DNA from: Paenibacillus sp. BSR1-1
Lineage (GTDB): Bacteria > Bacillota > Bacilli > Bacillales > Cytobacillaceae
Reading direction: 5' to 3'
Assembly (NCBI RefSeq): GCF_030403775.1
Contig: NZ_JAQMWQ010000007.1
Coordinates: 120,544-184,543 of the forward strand
Length of the DNA stretch: 64,000 nucleotides
The notes below the pieces were generated by a model that made no database searches, was not told where the DNA came from, and saw only the letters and a list, made by a program, of their open reading frames with translations. Made by a program: the position numbers and the translations under genes. Shown here one piece after another: positions 18,715 to 27,899 of this stretch; the stretch's first letter is position 1; every line of letters begins with the position of its first letter.

Positions 18715-18969
18715 TCATTCACTTCCAGTTATTAACAGGTCATCCTTTACTTTTATTAATAACGTTTCATGAGTGACATTTTGCTTTTCAGTTACTTCCA
18801 ATGACACAATATGACCACTTACACCAGCCCTGACCTCTACTTTTTTGTGATCTTCTGTATGAATTAAGATTAACTTTTCCCATTCATACACATAAGAATC
18901 CTGGTCAACAAATAAGGTTTCGATTTTCCCGCAACACGGACTATAGATAGCTTCTATAACTTCTTTCAA
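18715..18969 (-). CDS. Small biotinyl/lipoyl-carrier-like protein
   Basis: 84 aa with the alternating beta pattern of a biotinyl/lipoyl domain (IYSPCCGKIETLFV, GVSGHIVSLEVTEKQNVT). The usual acceptor motif (EAMKM or DKA) is not recognisable; the middle reads ILIHTEDHKKVEV. So it may keep the fold but not carry a cofactor. It starts with TTG after AGAGAGG and is last in the proline-catabolism gene set, about 80 bases after the dehydrogenase. Role unknown. Confidence 0.65.
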   Translation of the reverse strand: MKEVIEAIYSPCCGKIETLFVDQDSYVYEWEKLILIHTEDHKKVEVRAGVSGHIVSLEVTEKQNVTHETLLIKVKDDLLITGSE

Positions 18970-19048
18970 TTATTAAAACCTCTCTTTCAAAAGAGTAATG
19001 GAAGGGTCTTAAATTATTGTTTCCGCATTTTATCTTGATACGGTACAG

Positions 19049-19963
19049 TTACTTGGATAGGAGCCCCTTTAGAGCAAAAGCCACATTTTGCGGTCTTTCT
19101 GCTAACCGGCGCATAAAATAGCCAAACCAATCATTTCCAAAAGGTATGTAAACACGCATTTTGTATCCCTCTTGAACTAGGCTAAGCTGCATGTCTGTTC
19201 TAAATCCATATAACATCTGAAATTCAAATTGATCTCGCGGTATATTGTTTTTTTGTGTGAATTCTTTCACTTTGGCAATAATTTGGTGATCATGGGAAGC
19301 AATCGCCGTATAGCTTCCGCTCAGCAGATGCTCTTCAATGATTTTTAGATAATTTTCATCTACCTTCTCTTTTTCTTGATAGGCGACTTCAGGAGATTCT
19401 TTGTATGCTCCTTTTACTAAACGAAGAGGAATTCCCTTTAACTCTTTTACGTCCTCGTGGGCCCGAAATAAATAGGCCTGGATAACGGTTCCAACATTAT
19501 CGTACGTTTGGCGTAATTCACTCAGGATATCTAGTGTAATTTGACAATGCGCGTGATCTTCCATATCGATTCGGACAAAATTGTTGTGTTTTTTTGCTGC
19601 CGCAAGAATTCTGCGCATGTTATTTACGCAAAAATCCCGGTCTATGTCCAGCCCCAGCTGAGTCATTTTAACAGACAAATTACTATTCACTCCGGCTTTT
19701 GCCATGGCTTCCAGCGTCTTTACATTATATTCTGTTGCCTCAATTGCTTCCTCTCTGCTTGAAACGAATTCCCCTAAATGGTCCAGTGTGCAGACCAAAC
19801 CTTTTTTATTTAACTCTTCCACCTTTTTAATGGCACTTTCAATCGTATCCCCTGCCACAACTTGGGAAGCTCCAAATCGAAGGCCCCATTTTTTTGCTGC
19901 TTTATTTAATCCCTTACTTTGGGAGGCGTAAAGGAAAACATTTTTTGAAACCTCTGCCAACAT
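19049..19963 (-). CDS. putM: Proline dehydrogenase
   Basis: 304 aa, the Gram-positive monofunctional form. TIM-barrel FAD enzyme oxidising L-proline to pyrroline-5-carboxylate. Motifs include LSVKMTQLGLDID, RIDMEDHAHCQ, RLVKGAYKESPEVAYQEK and the C-terminal YIPFGNDWFGYFMRRLAERPQN, where the RRLAERP arginines bind substrate carboxylate in this family. GGAGG precedes the start. The next enzyme of the pathway is encoded just upstream in the same direction. Also called fadM/putB in Bacillus. Confidence 0.93.
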   Translation of the reverse strand: MLAEVSKNVFLYASQSKGLNKAAKKWGLRFGASQVVAGDTIESAIKKVEELNKKGLVCTLDHLGEFVSSREEAIEATEYNVKTLEAMAKAGVNSNLSVKMTQLGLDIDRDFCVNNMRRILAAAKKHNNFVRIDMEDHAHCQITLDILSELRQTYDNVGTVIQAYLFRAHEDVKELKGIPLRLVKGAYKESPEVAYQEKEKVDENYLKIIEEHLLSGSYTAIASHDHQIIAKVKEFTQKNNIPRDQFEFQMLYGFRTDMQLSLVQEGYKMRVYIPFGNDWFGYFMRRLAERPQNVAFALKGLLSK

Positions 19964-20013
19964 AGATGATCCTCCTAAGTCAATGAATCCTGATATTATA
20001 ATATTTTTTTAAA

Positions 20014-20037
20014 TAGGCAGCTTAAAAAAGCTGCCTA
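20014..20037 (-). terminator. Hairpin between putC and putM
   Basis: TAGGCAGCTT / AAGCTGCCTA with a four-base loop. On the minus strand it is followed by TTTAAAAAAA. It may attenuate readthrough from the semialdehyde dehydrogenase into proline dehydrogenase. Confidence 0.6.
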
Positions 20038-20044
20038 CCTGTTT

Positions 20045-21613
20045 TTAATGTGATTCGCTGGTTGTTTTCGCCTGCATGTGCAGGATAAGGTAATCAGGTC
20101 CGCCTGCTTTAGAGTCCGTGCCTGACATATTAAATCCTCCAAATGGCTGGTATCCGACAATCGCCCCTGTACAGCCGCGATTGAAATAAAGATTTCCAAC
20201 ATGGAATTCTTGTTTTGCCCGCTCAATATGGTCACGATTGTTGGTAATTAAAGCACCTGTTAAACCGTAATCTGTATTATTTGCAATTTCCATCATGTGG
20301 TCGAAATCCCGAGCCTTACAAAAAGCGAGTACCGGTCCAAAGATTTCTTCCTGCATGAGACGTGCATTTTCATCAACATCAACAAAGATGGTCGGTTGAA
20401 TAAAGTACCCTTTGGAGTCGTCGCCTTCCCCACCCGTCATCAATTTGCCTTCTTCCTTGCCAATTTCGATATATTTCATGATTTTATTGTAAGAAGCCTG
20501 GCTGATCACCGGACCCATATAGGTATTTGCATCTTCTGGGCTTCCAACGGTTAATGTTTTGGTTAACGAAACTGCTTTTTCAAGGACTTCATCATAAACA
20601 TCCTTATGGACCACCGCACGGGAACCTGCTGAACACTTTTGTCCAGAAAATCCAAAAGCGGAGTAAACAATCGATGAAGCTGCTAAATCCAAATCGGCAT
20701 CTTTATCAACGACTACTGTATCTTTTCCTCCCATTTCGGCAATCACACGCTTTAACCAAATTTGACCCGGATGTACTTTTGCTGCCCGCTCATAAATACG
20801 GCAGCCGACTTCACGAGAACCTGTAAAAGAGATGAAGCGGGTTTTTGGGTGATCAACAAGGTAATCACCTATTTCCGAACCTTCTCCTGGGACATAGTTT
20901 ATTACTCCTTGAGGAAGTCCTGCTTCTTCCATGATTTCCACGAATTTTGCTGCCACTACCGGTGTATTGTCTGATGGTTTAAGCAGGACGGTGTTTCCCG
21001 AAACAATCGCTGCCGTCACCGTACCTGCCATAATCGCTAGTGGGAAGTTAAACGGCGAAATGATAATACCTACTCCAAGTGGTATGTATTGAAACTTGTT
21101 ACTTTCTCCCTCGCGACTGTTTACTGGTACTCCATCTTTTAATTGCATCATCTGGCGGGCATAGAATTCAAGAAAGTCAATCGCTTCTGCTGTATCCGCA
21201 TCAGCCTCTTTCCAAGGCTTTCCGGCTTCTTTCACAAGATAGCCCGAGAATTCATGTTTGCGGAGACGAAGGATAGCTGCTGCCCGGAATAAAATATTCG
21301 CCCTTTCCTCCGGGTCATGATTTTTCCACGTTTCAAATGTAGAAAGTGCGGCCTGCATCGCTTTTTCTGCCAACTCTTTATTCGCTTTAGAAACAATGCC
21401 GATTACTTCTTCCTTATTACTAGGATTAATGGAGATCGTCTGTTTCTCTGTTTTAATTCGTTCGCCTCCGATAATAAGCGGATGCTCTTGACCTAATTGA
21501 GACTGGACTAACCATAAGGCTTTTTCAAACGCCTGATTGTTTTCTTCTATGGAAAAATCAGTAAATGGTTCATGTTTGTATGGCTTAATCGTATTCTTAT
21601 ATTCTGTGATCAT
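20045..21613 (-). CDS. putC: L-glutamate gamma-semialdehyde (1-pyrroline-5-carboxylate) dehydrogenase
   Basis: 522 aa, RocA/PutC type. NAD-dependent aldehyde dehydrogenase that makes glutamate from the product of proline dehydrogenase. Visible motifs: [18 protein letters not shown], the FTGSREVG nucleotide loop, the general base region VIAEMGGKD, and the catalytic Cys in [18 protein letters not shown] precedes the start. The two enzymes, the upstream permease and the divergent regulator form one proline-use locus. Confidence 0.93.
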   Translation of the reverse strand: MITEYKNTIKPYKHEPFTDFSIEENNQAFEKALWLVQSQLGQEHPLIIGGERIKTEKQTISINPSNKEEVIGIVSKANKELAEKAMQAALSTFETWKNHDPEERANILFRAAAILRLRKHEFSGYLVKEAGKPWKEADADTAEAIDFLEFYARQMMQLKDGVPVNSREGESNKFQYIPLGVGIIISPFNFPLAIMAGTVTAAIVSGNTVLLKPSDNTPVVAAKFVEIMEEAGLPQGVINYVPGEGSEIGDYLVDHPKTRFISFTGSREVGCRIYERAAKVHPGQIWLKRVIAEMGGKDTVVVDKDADLDLAASSIVYSAFGFSGQKCSAGSRAVVHKDVYDEVLEKAVSLTKTLTVGSPEDANTYMGPVISQASYNKIMKYIEIGKEEGKLMTGGEGDDSKGYFIQPTIFVDVDENARLMQEEIFGPVLAFCKARDFDHMMEIANNTDYGLTGALITNNRDHIERAKQEFHVGNLYFNRGCTGAIVGYQPFGGFNMSGTDSKAGGPDYLILHMQAKTTSESH

Positions 21614-21884
21614 ATGATTCTCTCCCTTTTATTTTTTATTGGAAAATTTTCAATATTAAATATAACTGTATTATAAATGAGATTTAACACTTTTGTACAT
21701 TATTTTTTAAAAAAATGTTTAATTTTTCACCTTCGCAACAATACTGTTTAATTAAACAAGTAAATTGAACACTTATGTTTAATTATTGGTATCGATTAAT
21801 CAATTAATTGTTATTAAGACTAGAATCATAACAGCGCATAAAAAAGCCTCGAATTTAATGAATTCGAGGCTTTCATACTATTTA
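21614..21884. promoter_or_regulatory. putC upstream region with TGTTTAAT motifs
   Basis: Three ATGTTTAAT/TGTTTAAT words (21715, 21745, 21775) lie 30 bases apart from start to start. The middle one is part of a perfect palindrome TGTTTAATTAAACA (21745-21758). The related long palindrome at 23471-23492 stands before the regulator and permease, so this is a candidate shared operator. No -24/-12 (sigma-54) element was found. Confidence 0.5.
21843..21873 (-). terminator. Terminator of the permease gene
   Basis: AAAGCCTCGAATT / AATTCGAGGCTTT stem, followed on the minus strand by TTTTTTATG. Confidence 0.85.
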
Positions 21885-23276
21885 CTAGATAGCTTGTTTC
21901 TTTTTATCTTGTAATACATTCGTCTGCTGTTTATTCTTGGTAAGAAAAAATGAACCGACAACAAGCACAGCAATAAGTGCCGTTAAATAAAATTGTGAAC
22001 GCAATGAGTCAATAAATGCCATAAATATAAAAATAGTCGTGATCGCAAGTATAGTCGCGTATGTCAAATAAGGAAATAACCACATTTTTAATTTCAACGC
22101 CTGAGGGTTTTCTTTTTCATATTTTCTTCTCAGACGAAGTTGGGAGAATGCAATTACTAAATAAACAAGAAGTGCCACACCCCCGGAAGCGTTCACTAAA
22201 AAGAGAAATATTTTATCTGGAGAAAGGTAATTAAAAAACACGCTAATATAGGATATAGCGGTACATCCCAGGATTGCATAAACCGGCACACCCTTCTTAT
22301 TCACCTTTAAAAACACACGAGGGGCATCACCACTGTTTGCCATGGCAAACAACATACGCGAGCTCGTATACAGACCCGAATTCAAGCAAGAAAGTACGGC
22401 TGTCAACACAATAAAGTTCATGATTTGAGCAGCACCAGGTATGTTTACTAGCTCAAGTACGGAAACAAACGGATTTTTTAATAGGGTATGAGAATCCCAT
22501 GGGAGAACCGTCACTAGCACAAAAATGGAACCCAGATAAAAAATTAAGATTCGATAAATAACACTGTTTGTTGCAACTCTAATGGCTTTTTCAGGATGTT
22601 GTGTTTCTCCTGCTGCAGTCGCTACAATTTCACTCCCCATAAAAGAGAACATGACAATCGCAATTCCCAAAAATATGGAACTTATTCCATTGGGCATAAA
22701 TCCTCCCCTATGTAGAAGGTTAGAGGATCCAGGTGAATCTACCCCCGGTATAAACCCGAATATAATCGCCCCTCCGAGAATCAAAAACAGGACGATACTC
22801 ACTACTTTTATAAGCGAAAACCAGTACTCGAACTCGCCAAATGATTTAACAGAATATAAGTTTGTTAGAGTTAATAAAAACGTAAGGGCAAGGCTGACCT
22901 CCCAAGATGGCCAAGAAGGAAACCAGTATTGAATGATGTTTGCACCCGCAATGGCTTCAACAGCTATGACAATGACCCAAAAAAACCAGTATAACCAGCC
23001 GATGGTATAGCCAGCCCATGGTCCCAATGCATCTCGGGCATACGTGGAAAAAGAACCAATAGAAGGATTCACGATGGACATTTCACCCAGCATGCGCATG
23101 ACCAATATCACAAGCAGCCCTGCGAATACATATGAAAAAATTGAAGCCGGTCCAGCTGAATTGATGAGTGATCCACTTCCAACAAATAAGCCGGCACCTA
23201 TAATTCCTCCCAGAGAAATCATGGTAATATGGCGAATTTTCAAATCCTTCTTTAACTCCGTTTGCTGATGATTCAT
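21885..23276 (-). CDS. Amino acid permease (APC superfamily, AAT type), probably for proline
   Basis: 463 aa with 12 predicted helices. The AAT signature follows the N-terminus (IRHITMISLGGIIGAGLFVGSG), and the conserved motif FMGSEIVATAAGETQHPEKA is near residue 225. Its place between the proline enzymes and their regulator suggests proline uptake; similarity alone would also allow GABA or another amino acid. It has its own terminator and AGGAGA ribosome site. Confidence 0.85.
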   Translation of the reverse strand: MNHQQTELKKDLKIRHITMISLGGIIGAGLFVGSGSLINSAGPASIFSYVFAGLLVILVMRMLGEMSIVNPSIGSFSTYARDALGPWAGYTIGWLYWFFWVIVIAVEAIAGANIIQYWFPSWPSWEVSLALTFLLTLTNLYSVKSFGEFEYWFSLIKVVSIVLFLILGGAIIFGFIPGVDSPGSSNLLHRGGFMPNGISSIFLGIAIVMFSFMGSEIVATAAGETQHPEKAIRVATNSVIYRILIFYLGSIFVLVTVLPWDSHTLLKNPFVSVLELVNIPGAAQIMNFIVLTAVLSCLNSGLYTSSRMLFAMANSGDAPRVFLKVNKKGVPVYAILGCTAISYISVFFNYLSPDKIFLFLVNASGGVALLVYLVIAFSQLRLRRKYEKENPQALKLKMWLFPYLTYATILAITTIFIFMAFIDSLRSQFYLTALIAVLVVGSFFLTKNKQQTNVLQDKKKQAI

Positions 23277-23719
23277 CTCCTACACATCCTTTATAAAATA
23301 CTTGTTAAATTTCATTAAAATAAAAGTATTAGCTTTGGAAGCGTTTTCTAATTTTTACAAATGGTCATGTTACAAATCCCTTTGCCCTCCACTTTCTATT
23401 CGAATTTTTCAAAAATTTTATTTATTCGTATTTTACACACCTATGTTCACATTTGTCAATTTCAATTCAAAATTAAACAACATTGTTTAATTTTATTAAA
23501 CTATTTGACAATTTAGTATTTTCAAAAATAAATAGTTAACTTTATTTACAAATTAAAATATAATTAGATTGGACTATTTTGAAGTACAACTTATCTACAG
23601 ACTCATCCATTTAGACAAATCTGTTTAAATATGTTCACTCTATTGTTCTAATTCTAGATAATATTATACAAATATGATACATTGATTAAAATCACTGCAT
23701 TATAAAGAGGGAATTTTAT
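23277..23719. promoter_or_regulatory. Divergent control region with long palindrome
   Basis: AT-rich 443-bp spacer. A palindrome with 10-bp arms AATTAAACAA-CA-TTGTTTAATT spans 23471-23492 and shares its half-site with 21715-21783. A further TGTTTAA occurs near 23625. Likely regulator-binding region for the permease and regulator genes. Confidence 0.55.
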
Positions 23720-25438
23720 ATGTTTAAAAGTGGACAGATCAATTTAGATGACTCCTTTATATTGACCGGGCCTCAAACAGCTTTAGCGGAACTAAAAAAC
23801 ATGCTCCTGCAATTTCATTTTGTCATCGTTATTGCCGAGAAAGTACATTATACCATTACGAATAGTGAATTAAATTTAATCACATCTTGCCCCGAGACTA
23901 TGTCTGCAGCTTCTTTTCTTAAAGAAAGACAATGGATTCCTTCAACTGTCTTAACAATGTCAAAAATTCCTGATTCCAAAGCAGATTGGAGACGTCCTGT
24001 TCTAATAGAGAATGTTGAGAGGAAAGCAATTATCGGCATTTTAACCGCTGAAGAATGGATTCAGACCCTTCAAGTTGAAAACAAAAAAGTAACAGCATAT
24101 TTTCACACACTGGCAGAAACCGTTAATGATGCAGTTACAGCGGTAGATCAAGAAGGTAAAGTAATTTGTTGGAACACTACTGCCGAAAAAACGTACGGAA
24201 TCAATCGTGAAAATATTATTGGCCGGAAAATCGGGGATTATTTTGAGGCGGAAGATGTCGTGTTACATCGGATCTTAAACGAAGGATTCCCTGTTCGACA
24301 AGCTTATCATCGTCCTGACAGTAATACGCATGTTTTAATAAACGCTTCGCCAATCATCCAAGATAATTCGATAATTGGAGGAGTTGCAACGGAACATGAT
24401 ATTACTCGAATTGTTCGGCTCAATGAAGAATTGTATGGTTCGATGCCCCAGCTTGTCCATCCTGAAAAACCATTCTCTTCCATCATTGGGGTTAGTCCTG
24501 AGATAAAAGAAGCGTTACAAATTGCACAGAAAACAACTTCTGCTGAAGTCCCTGTCCTATTGATGGGTGAACCCGGTTCTGGGAGAGAGATGCTGGCACA
24601 GGCTATCCATTATGGCAGTTTAAAAAAGAACGCGCCTTTTTTATCTGTTCATTGCATATCTATTCCTTCCGGACTTTTAGAAGTGGAATTGTTTGGATAT
24701 CAAAGAAAAGCTTTTACGAATGAAGAACGAGTAGGGCAAGCTGGCAAACTTGAACAAGCAAGCGGAGGAACCTTGTTCATTACCGACATCGATCGAATGC
24801 CGTTTGACATTCAAGTAAAACTTTCTGATTATTTGGAGCATCAATCATTCCTTCGTATTGGGGCAACTGAATCTGTTCAAACCCAAACACGTATTATTGC
24901 CTCAGCTTCACCTAGAATAGATGAATTGGTACAGGAAGGTCATTTTCATAAAGATCTGTATTACCAATTATCGGTAATCAAAATTGATATTCCTCCATTG
25001 CGTGAACGCATGGAAGATATTGTAGAGTTGGTTCAAAAATTCATTCGTGAATTTACCATAAAGTACAAAAAAACAATGCCGAATATTGCCCCCGCGGTTA
25101 TGACAGCTTTACTTAACTACGATTGGCCCGGAAATGTGCGAGAACTTCGAAATGTTGTAGAACGTTTTATCCTGCTCAACGATGGAATAATTACAACTGA
25201 ACATCTTCCAAGAGGGATCATTACCTTCTCCCAGTCTATACACACAAATGATGTATCAAGCCCAGATGAGCCATTAGTTAAGAACAATGACCTAACTATT
25301 AAAGATGAACCCTTAATGATCGAAGAAGCATTACGCAAAACGTATGGAAACAAAAGTGCAGCAGCAAAGTTACTTGGTATATCAAGAGGAACTCTATACA
25401 ATAAAATTAAAGAATTTGGACTAGATTCAAATAGTTAG
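23720..25438 (+). CDS. Enhancer-binding-protein-like regulator with degenerate AAA+ domain (putative proline-locus regulator)
   Basis: 572 aa. An N-terminal sensory part is followed by a PAS domain (about 125-230, NDAVTAVDQEGKVICWNTTAEKTYGI), a sigma-54-type AAA+ domain (about 255-480) and a Fis-type helix-turn-helix at the end (NKSAAAKLLGISRGTLYNKIKE). Key ATPase residues are changed: Walker A reads GEPGSGRE (Lys to Arg, about residue 288), GAFTGA reads KAFTNE (about 330) and Walker B LFLDE reads LFITD (about 351). It therefore may not remodel sigma-54 holoenzyme. Divergent to the permease and put genes. GAGGG precedes the start. Confidence 0.82.
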   Translation: MFKSGQINLDDSFILTGPQTALAELKNMLLQFHFVIVIAEKVHYTITNSELNLITSCPETMSAASFLKERQWIPSTVLTMSKIPDSKADWRRPVLIENVERKAIIGILTAEEWIQTLQVENKKVTAYFHTLAETVNDAVTAVDQEGKVICWNTTAEKTYGINRENIIGRKIGDYFEAEDVVLHRILNEGFPVRQAYHRPDSNTHVLINASPIIQDNSIIGGVATEHDITRIVRLNEELYGSMPQLVHPEKPFSSIIGVSPEIKEALQIAQKTTSAEVPVLLMGEPGSGREMLAQAIHYGSLKKNAPFLSVHCISIPSGLLEVELFGYQRKAFTNEERVGQAGKLEQASGGTLFITDIDRMPFDIQVKLSDYLEHQSFLRIGATESVQTQTRIIASASPRIDELVQEGHFHKDLYYQLSVIKIDIPPLRERMEDIVELVQKFIREFTIKYKKTMPNIAPAVMTALLNYDWPGNVRELRNVVERFILLNDGIITTEHLPRGIITFSQSIHTNDVSSPDEPLVKNNDLTIKDEPLMIEEALRKTYGNKSAAAKLLGISRGTLYNKIKEFGLDSNS

Positions 25439-25492
25439 AAACAGGAATAACTATTTTGGTTCTTGTAATAAGAAGTACAGGAACAGCTAAAT

Positions 25493-25540
25493 AAAGGCTG
25501 ACAGGTACACGAGTAATATCGTGTTTCTGTCAGCCTCTTT
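25493..25540. terminator. Terminator between convergent genes
   Basis: Outer stem AGGCTGACAG / CTGTCAGCCT encloses an inner ACACGA / TCGTGT hairpin; TCTTTATT follows. Confidence 0.75.
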
Positions 25541-25562
25541 ATTCTTGAAAAAAGCTTCCTCT

Positions 25563-26444
25563 TCAATGAACATGTCCAAGCTTATCTGGATTTGCAACAA
25601 GATAGATGGCAACAATTTTATTTTCAACTAAATGAAAGGAAATCACATTAAGCGGCTGACCATTCACATAGGAAACGATTCCTGGTACTCCATTGACTTC
25701 CCTGATTTTGAAAGAAAAACCTTCAGGCACTTTTTTCAAAATCCCTTCTAAGAACGTACAAACTCGATTTGAACCATAAATAGGCCTAAGAGCTGCTTTT
25801 ACTTTTCCACCACCATCGGATATCAAAGTGGCCTCAGATACCAATAAATTTTTAATGCCTTCTGTATCTCCGGAGGTTAATAAGTTCACAAATCTTTCTA
25901 TTACATTTTTGGTTTGATTTTGGACATCCTGTGTTTTTTCTTTCATAATCTCCAAGGCATTCTTGTCTAATCCCTGCTTTGCCCGATGAAAGATTTGACG
26001 GCAATTGATGCTGCTTTTTCCAACGATTTCAGCTATTTCCTCATAATTAAACTGAAGAACCTCTCTTAATAGAAAGACAGTCCTTTCCACCCACGACATT
26101 TGCTGAAGCAATAATAAATAGGCGGTTGTAATGGATTCTTTTTGAAGATAAATTTCCAATGGGTCTTTGGCCATATCTCCGATGACATGAGGCTCAGGCA
26201 GCCATGGCCCGGTATATACCTCTCGCTGGTTAGCTGCTGATCTTAATCGATCAATACAGCGATTGGTCACAGATTTGCATAAATAGGCCTTTATGTTTTG
26301 GATATCCTTAGGAATCCCTTTATTTATGGTCAGAAATACCTCTTGAATAATATCCTCTGCATCCATCAAGCTCCCAAGCATGCGGTAGGCAAGCGAGAAC
26401 AACAATGGTTTGTATTCGGAATATAACTGCTCAATATTTTCCAT
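25563..26444 (-). CDS. sigJ: ECF41-group RNA polymerase sigma factor (SigJ-like) with SnoaL-like C-terminal domain
   Basis: 293 aa. Sigma region 2 (MLGSLMDAEDIIQEVFL) and region 4 (MSWVERTVFLLREVLQFNYEEIAEIVGKS) are followed by a SnoaL-like extension. All three ECF41 marks are present: YTGPWLPEP in the linker (77-85), DGGGK in the extension and NPDKL near the C-terminus (about 285-289). In this group the extension acts as a built-in regulator in place of an anti-sigma factor. The upstream gene is an oxidoreductase, the usual kind of ECF41 target, and an ECF41-type promoter precedes it. The stop of that gene is 43 bases upstream. Confidence 0.9.
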   Translation of the reverse strand: MENIEQLYSEYKPLLFSLAYRMLGSLMDAEDIIQEVFLTINKGIPKDIQNIKAYLCKSVTNRCIDRLRSAANQREVYTGPWLPEPHVIGDMAKDPLEIYLQKESITTAYLLLLQQMSWVERTVFLLREVLQFNYEEIAEIVGKSSINCRQIFHRAKQGLDKNALEIMKEKTQDVQNQTKNVIERFVNLLTSGDTEGIKNLLVSEATLISDGGGKVKAALRPIYGSNRVCTFLEGILKKVPEGFSFKIREVNGVPGIVSYVNGQPLNVISFHLVENKIVAIYLVANPDKLGHVH

Positions 26445-26487
26445 CGTACATGCCTTCTTCCTATAAAAACATCATTTATTCAGGCAA

Positions 26488-27774
26488 TCATGATATAGGC
26501 AAGGGCCTGTTTTTTTGCTCTTCCAGATCTTTTAAAACCGTCAAAGATGCTCTTCGTGCACTATCCATTACTGCATCTGCTAAAAACTCACCATGACTTG
26601 CCCAATCTCCTGCAATATATAGTCCGTCAATCTCCGGAACAACTGGGCCGGGAAACCGATCGGTCCTGGCCATGTGCAAATAGTCATTTGCCACCGTCAT
26701 ATTGGGTAAATATTGTTTGGCCACAACCTCTTTTTCCCAACCAGGATGCAGCATGCTCATGGTGGCTTCAAGAAATTTTTGATCCTCGATTGGATCACCT
26801 CCGGCTGCTCCATTATATTTCACTAAATGCATCACGAGTGACCCATTGTCACTTAATCGAGAATACTTGGATTGATTGGTAAAAAACACCGGTTGATCGA
26901 TGCCGATAGATACATTCCGCCCTTCTACCGGAAGCTTTTTTAAACATAGATCCAAACAGGCGGCCATCGCTGGTCTTGATTGGTTTTTCCATGTAAGGAT
27001 GGAGGTTTTTTCCGCACCTCGAATCAGGCGGTATAATTCTCCAGGTGAAACAGTGCTGATGACATTAGCAGTAGAAATCTTTTCACCGTTTGAAAAAATA
27101 ACTCCTGTTACTTGTTGATCGTATTCAATTTCAACAACCTTTTTGTCATTCATTATTTCAACGCCAGATATTATGGCAAGCTCCCTCAATTGATCTACAA
27201 TCGTTTGCCAGCCTCCATTTACATATAAAACACCATTTGTAATGCTTCTTTGCAGCTGTTTAAGAACGGGACCGACTAATAGATAATCCGGATCTTGTGT
27301 ATACGTAGCTGTTCTGCATAAGGCATAGAAGATATGGCGTACCATGGGGCTGTGAATTTCTTTTTCAGCCCAATCTCTTAAAGTCATGATCTCCAGTGTG
27401 TTTGTATCCATTTTTTTTAACTTAAGCATGATTTTACCGAACTCCACTTTTCCTGGCCAAGAAAGCTCCGTCCAAAGCAAATGAGGAAGGGATACTACCT
27501 TGTTTTTCCAAATGGCTGTTCCTTTTGCCGACGGACTTCCCCCATCTATCCTAATCCCTAATTCTAATAATATATTTTCGGCAGGGCCCGATTTATAAAG
27601 GGCATGTGCACCCAAGTTTAACAATACTCCATTTTTATCAATTGTCATGGCCCGGCCTCCACACTGACTTGCCTTTTCTATCAATACGACGGACTTATTT
27701 CCCTTTGCCAAATCAATAGCAGCTGTTAATCCAGCCAGCCCCCCGCCAATAATGGCTGCATCATACGTTTTCAC
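26488..27774 (-). CDS. FAD-dependent oxidoreductase (amine-oxidase/phytoene-desaturase-like), ECF41 target
   Basis: 428 aa. An N-terminal Rossmann FAD motif (AAIIGGGLAGLTAAIDLAKGNKS, residues 6-28) is followed by ECGGRAM-like (CGGRAMTI) and a C-terminal FAD contact GLYIAGDWAS. The substrate is unknown. GTG start after GGAGGAAATGAT. The ECF41 promoter is about 40 bases upstream and sigJ follows, so oxidoreductase and sigma factor are co-transcribed and probably autoactivated. Confidence 0.85.
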   Translation of the reverse strand: MKTYDAAIIGGGLAGLTAAIDLAKGNKSVVLIEKASQCGGRAMTIDKNGVLLNLGAHALYKSGPAENILLELGIRIDGGSPSAKGTAIWKNKVVSLPHLLWTELSWPGKVEFGKIMLKLKKMDTNTLEIMTLRDWAEKEIHSPMVRHIFYALCRTATYTQDPDYLLVGPVLKQLQRSITNGVLYVNGGWQTIVDQLRELAIISGVEIMNDKKVVEIEYDQQVTGVIFSNGEKISTANVISTVSPGELYRLIRGAEKTSILTWKNQSRPAMAACLDLCLKKLPVEGRNVSIGIDQPVFFTNQSKYSRLSDNGSLVMHLVKYNGAAGGDPIEDQKFLEATMSMLHPGWEKEVVAKQYLPNMTVANDYLHMARTDRFPGPVVPEIDGLYIAGDWASHGEFLADAVMDSARRASLTVLKDLEEQKNRPLPIS

Positions 27775-27811
27775 ATCATTTCCTCCATTTCAATATGGTT
27801 TTCATTAACAA

Positions 27812-27838
27812 GACGGAGGAGGCTGTTTTTTTGTGACA
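27812..27838 (-). promoter_or_regulatory. ECF41-type promoter
   Basis: On the minus strand TGTCACA (27838-27832), 16 bases, CGTC (27815-27812). This matches the published ECF41 consensus TGTCACA-N16/17-CGTC and sits just before the oxidoreductase start. Confidence 0.85.
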
Positions 27839-27856
27839 ACATAAACAAAATTAAAA

Positions 27857-27888
27857 AGCTCGTAGAGTAATAAATTCCTCTACGAGCT
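27857..27888. terminator. Terminator
   Basis: AGCTCGTAGAG / CTCTACGAGCT stem; on the minus strand TTTTTAATTTTG follows, ending the DJ-1/PfpI gene. Confidence 0.8.
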
Positions 27889-27899
27889 TCTTCTCAGTC

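Noticed and set aside
21614..23719. Sigma-54 (-24/-12) promoters before the proline genes
   Set aside because: No GG-N10-GC element with the proper context was found on the relevant strands.
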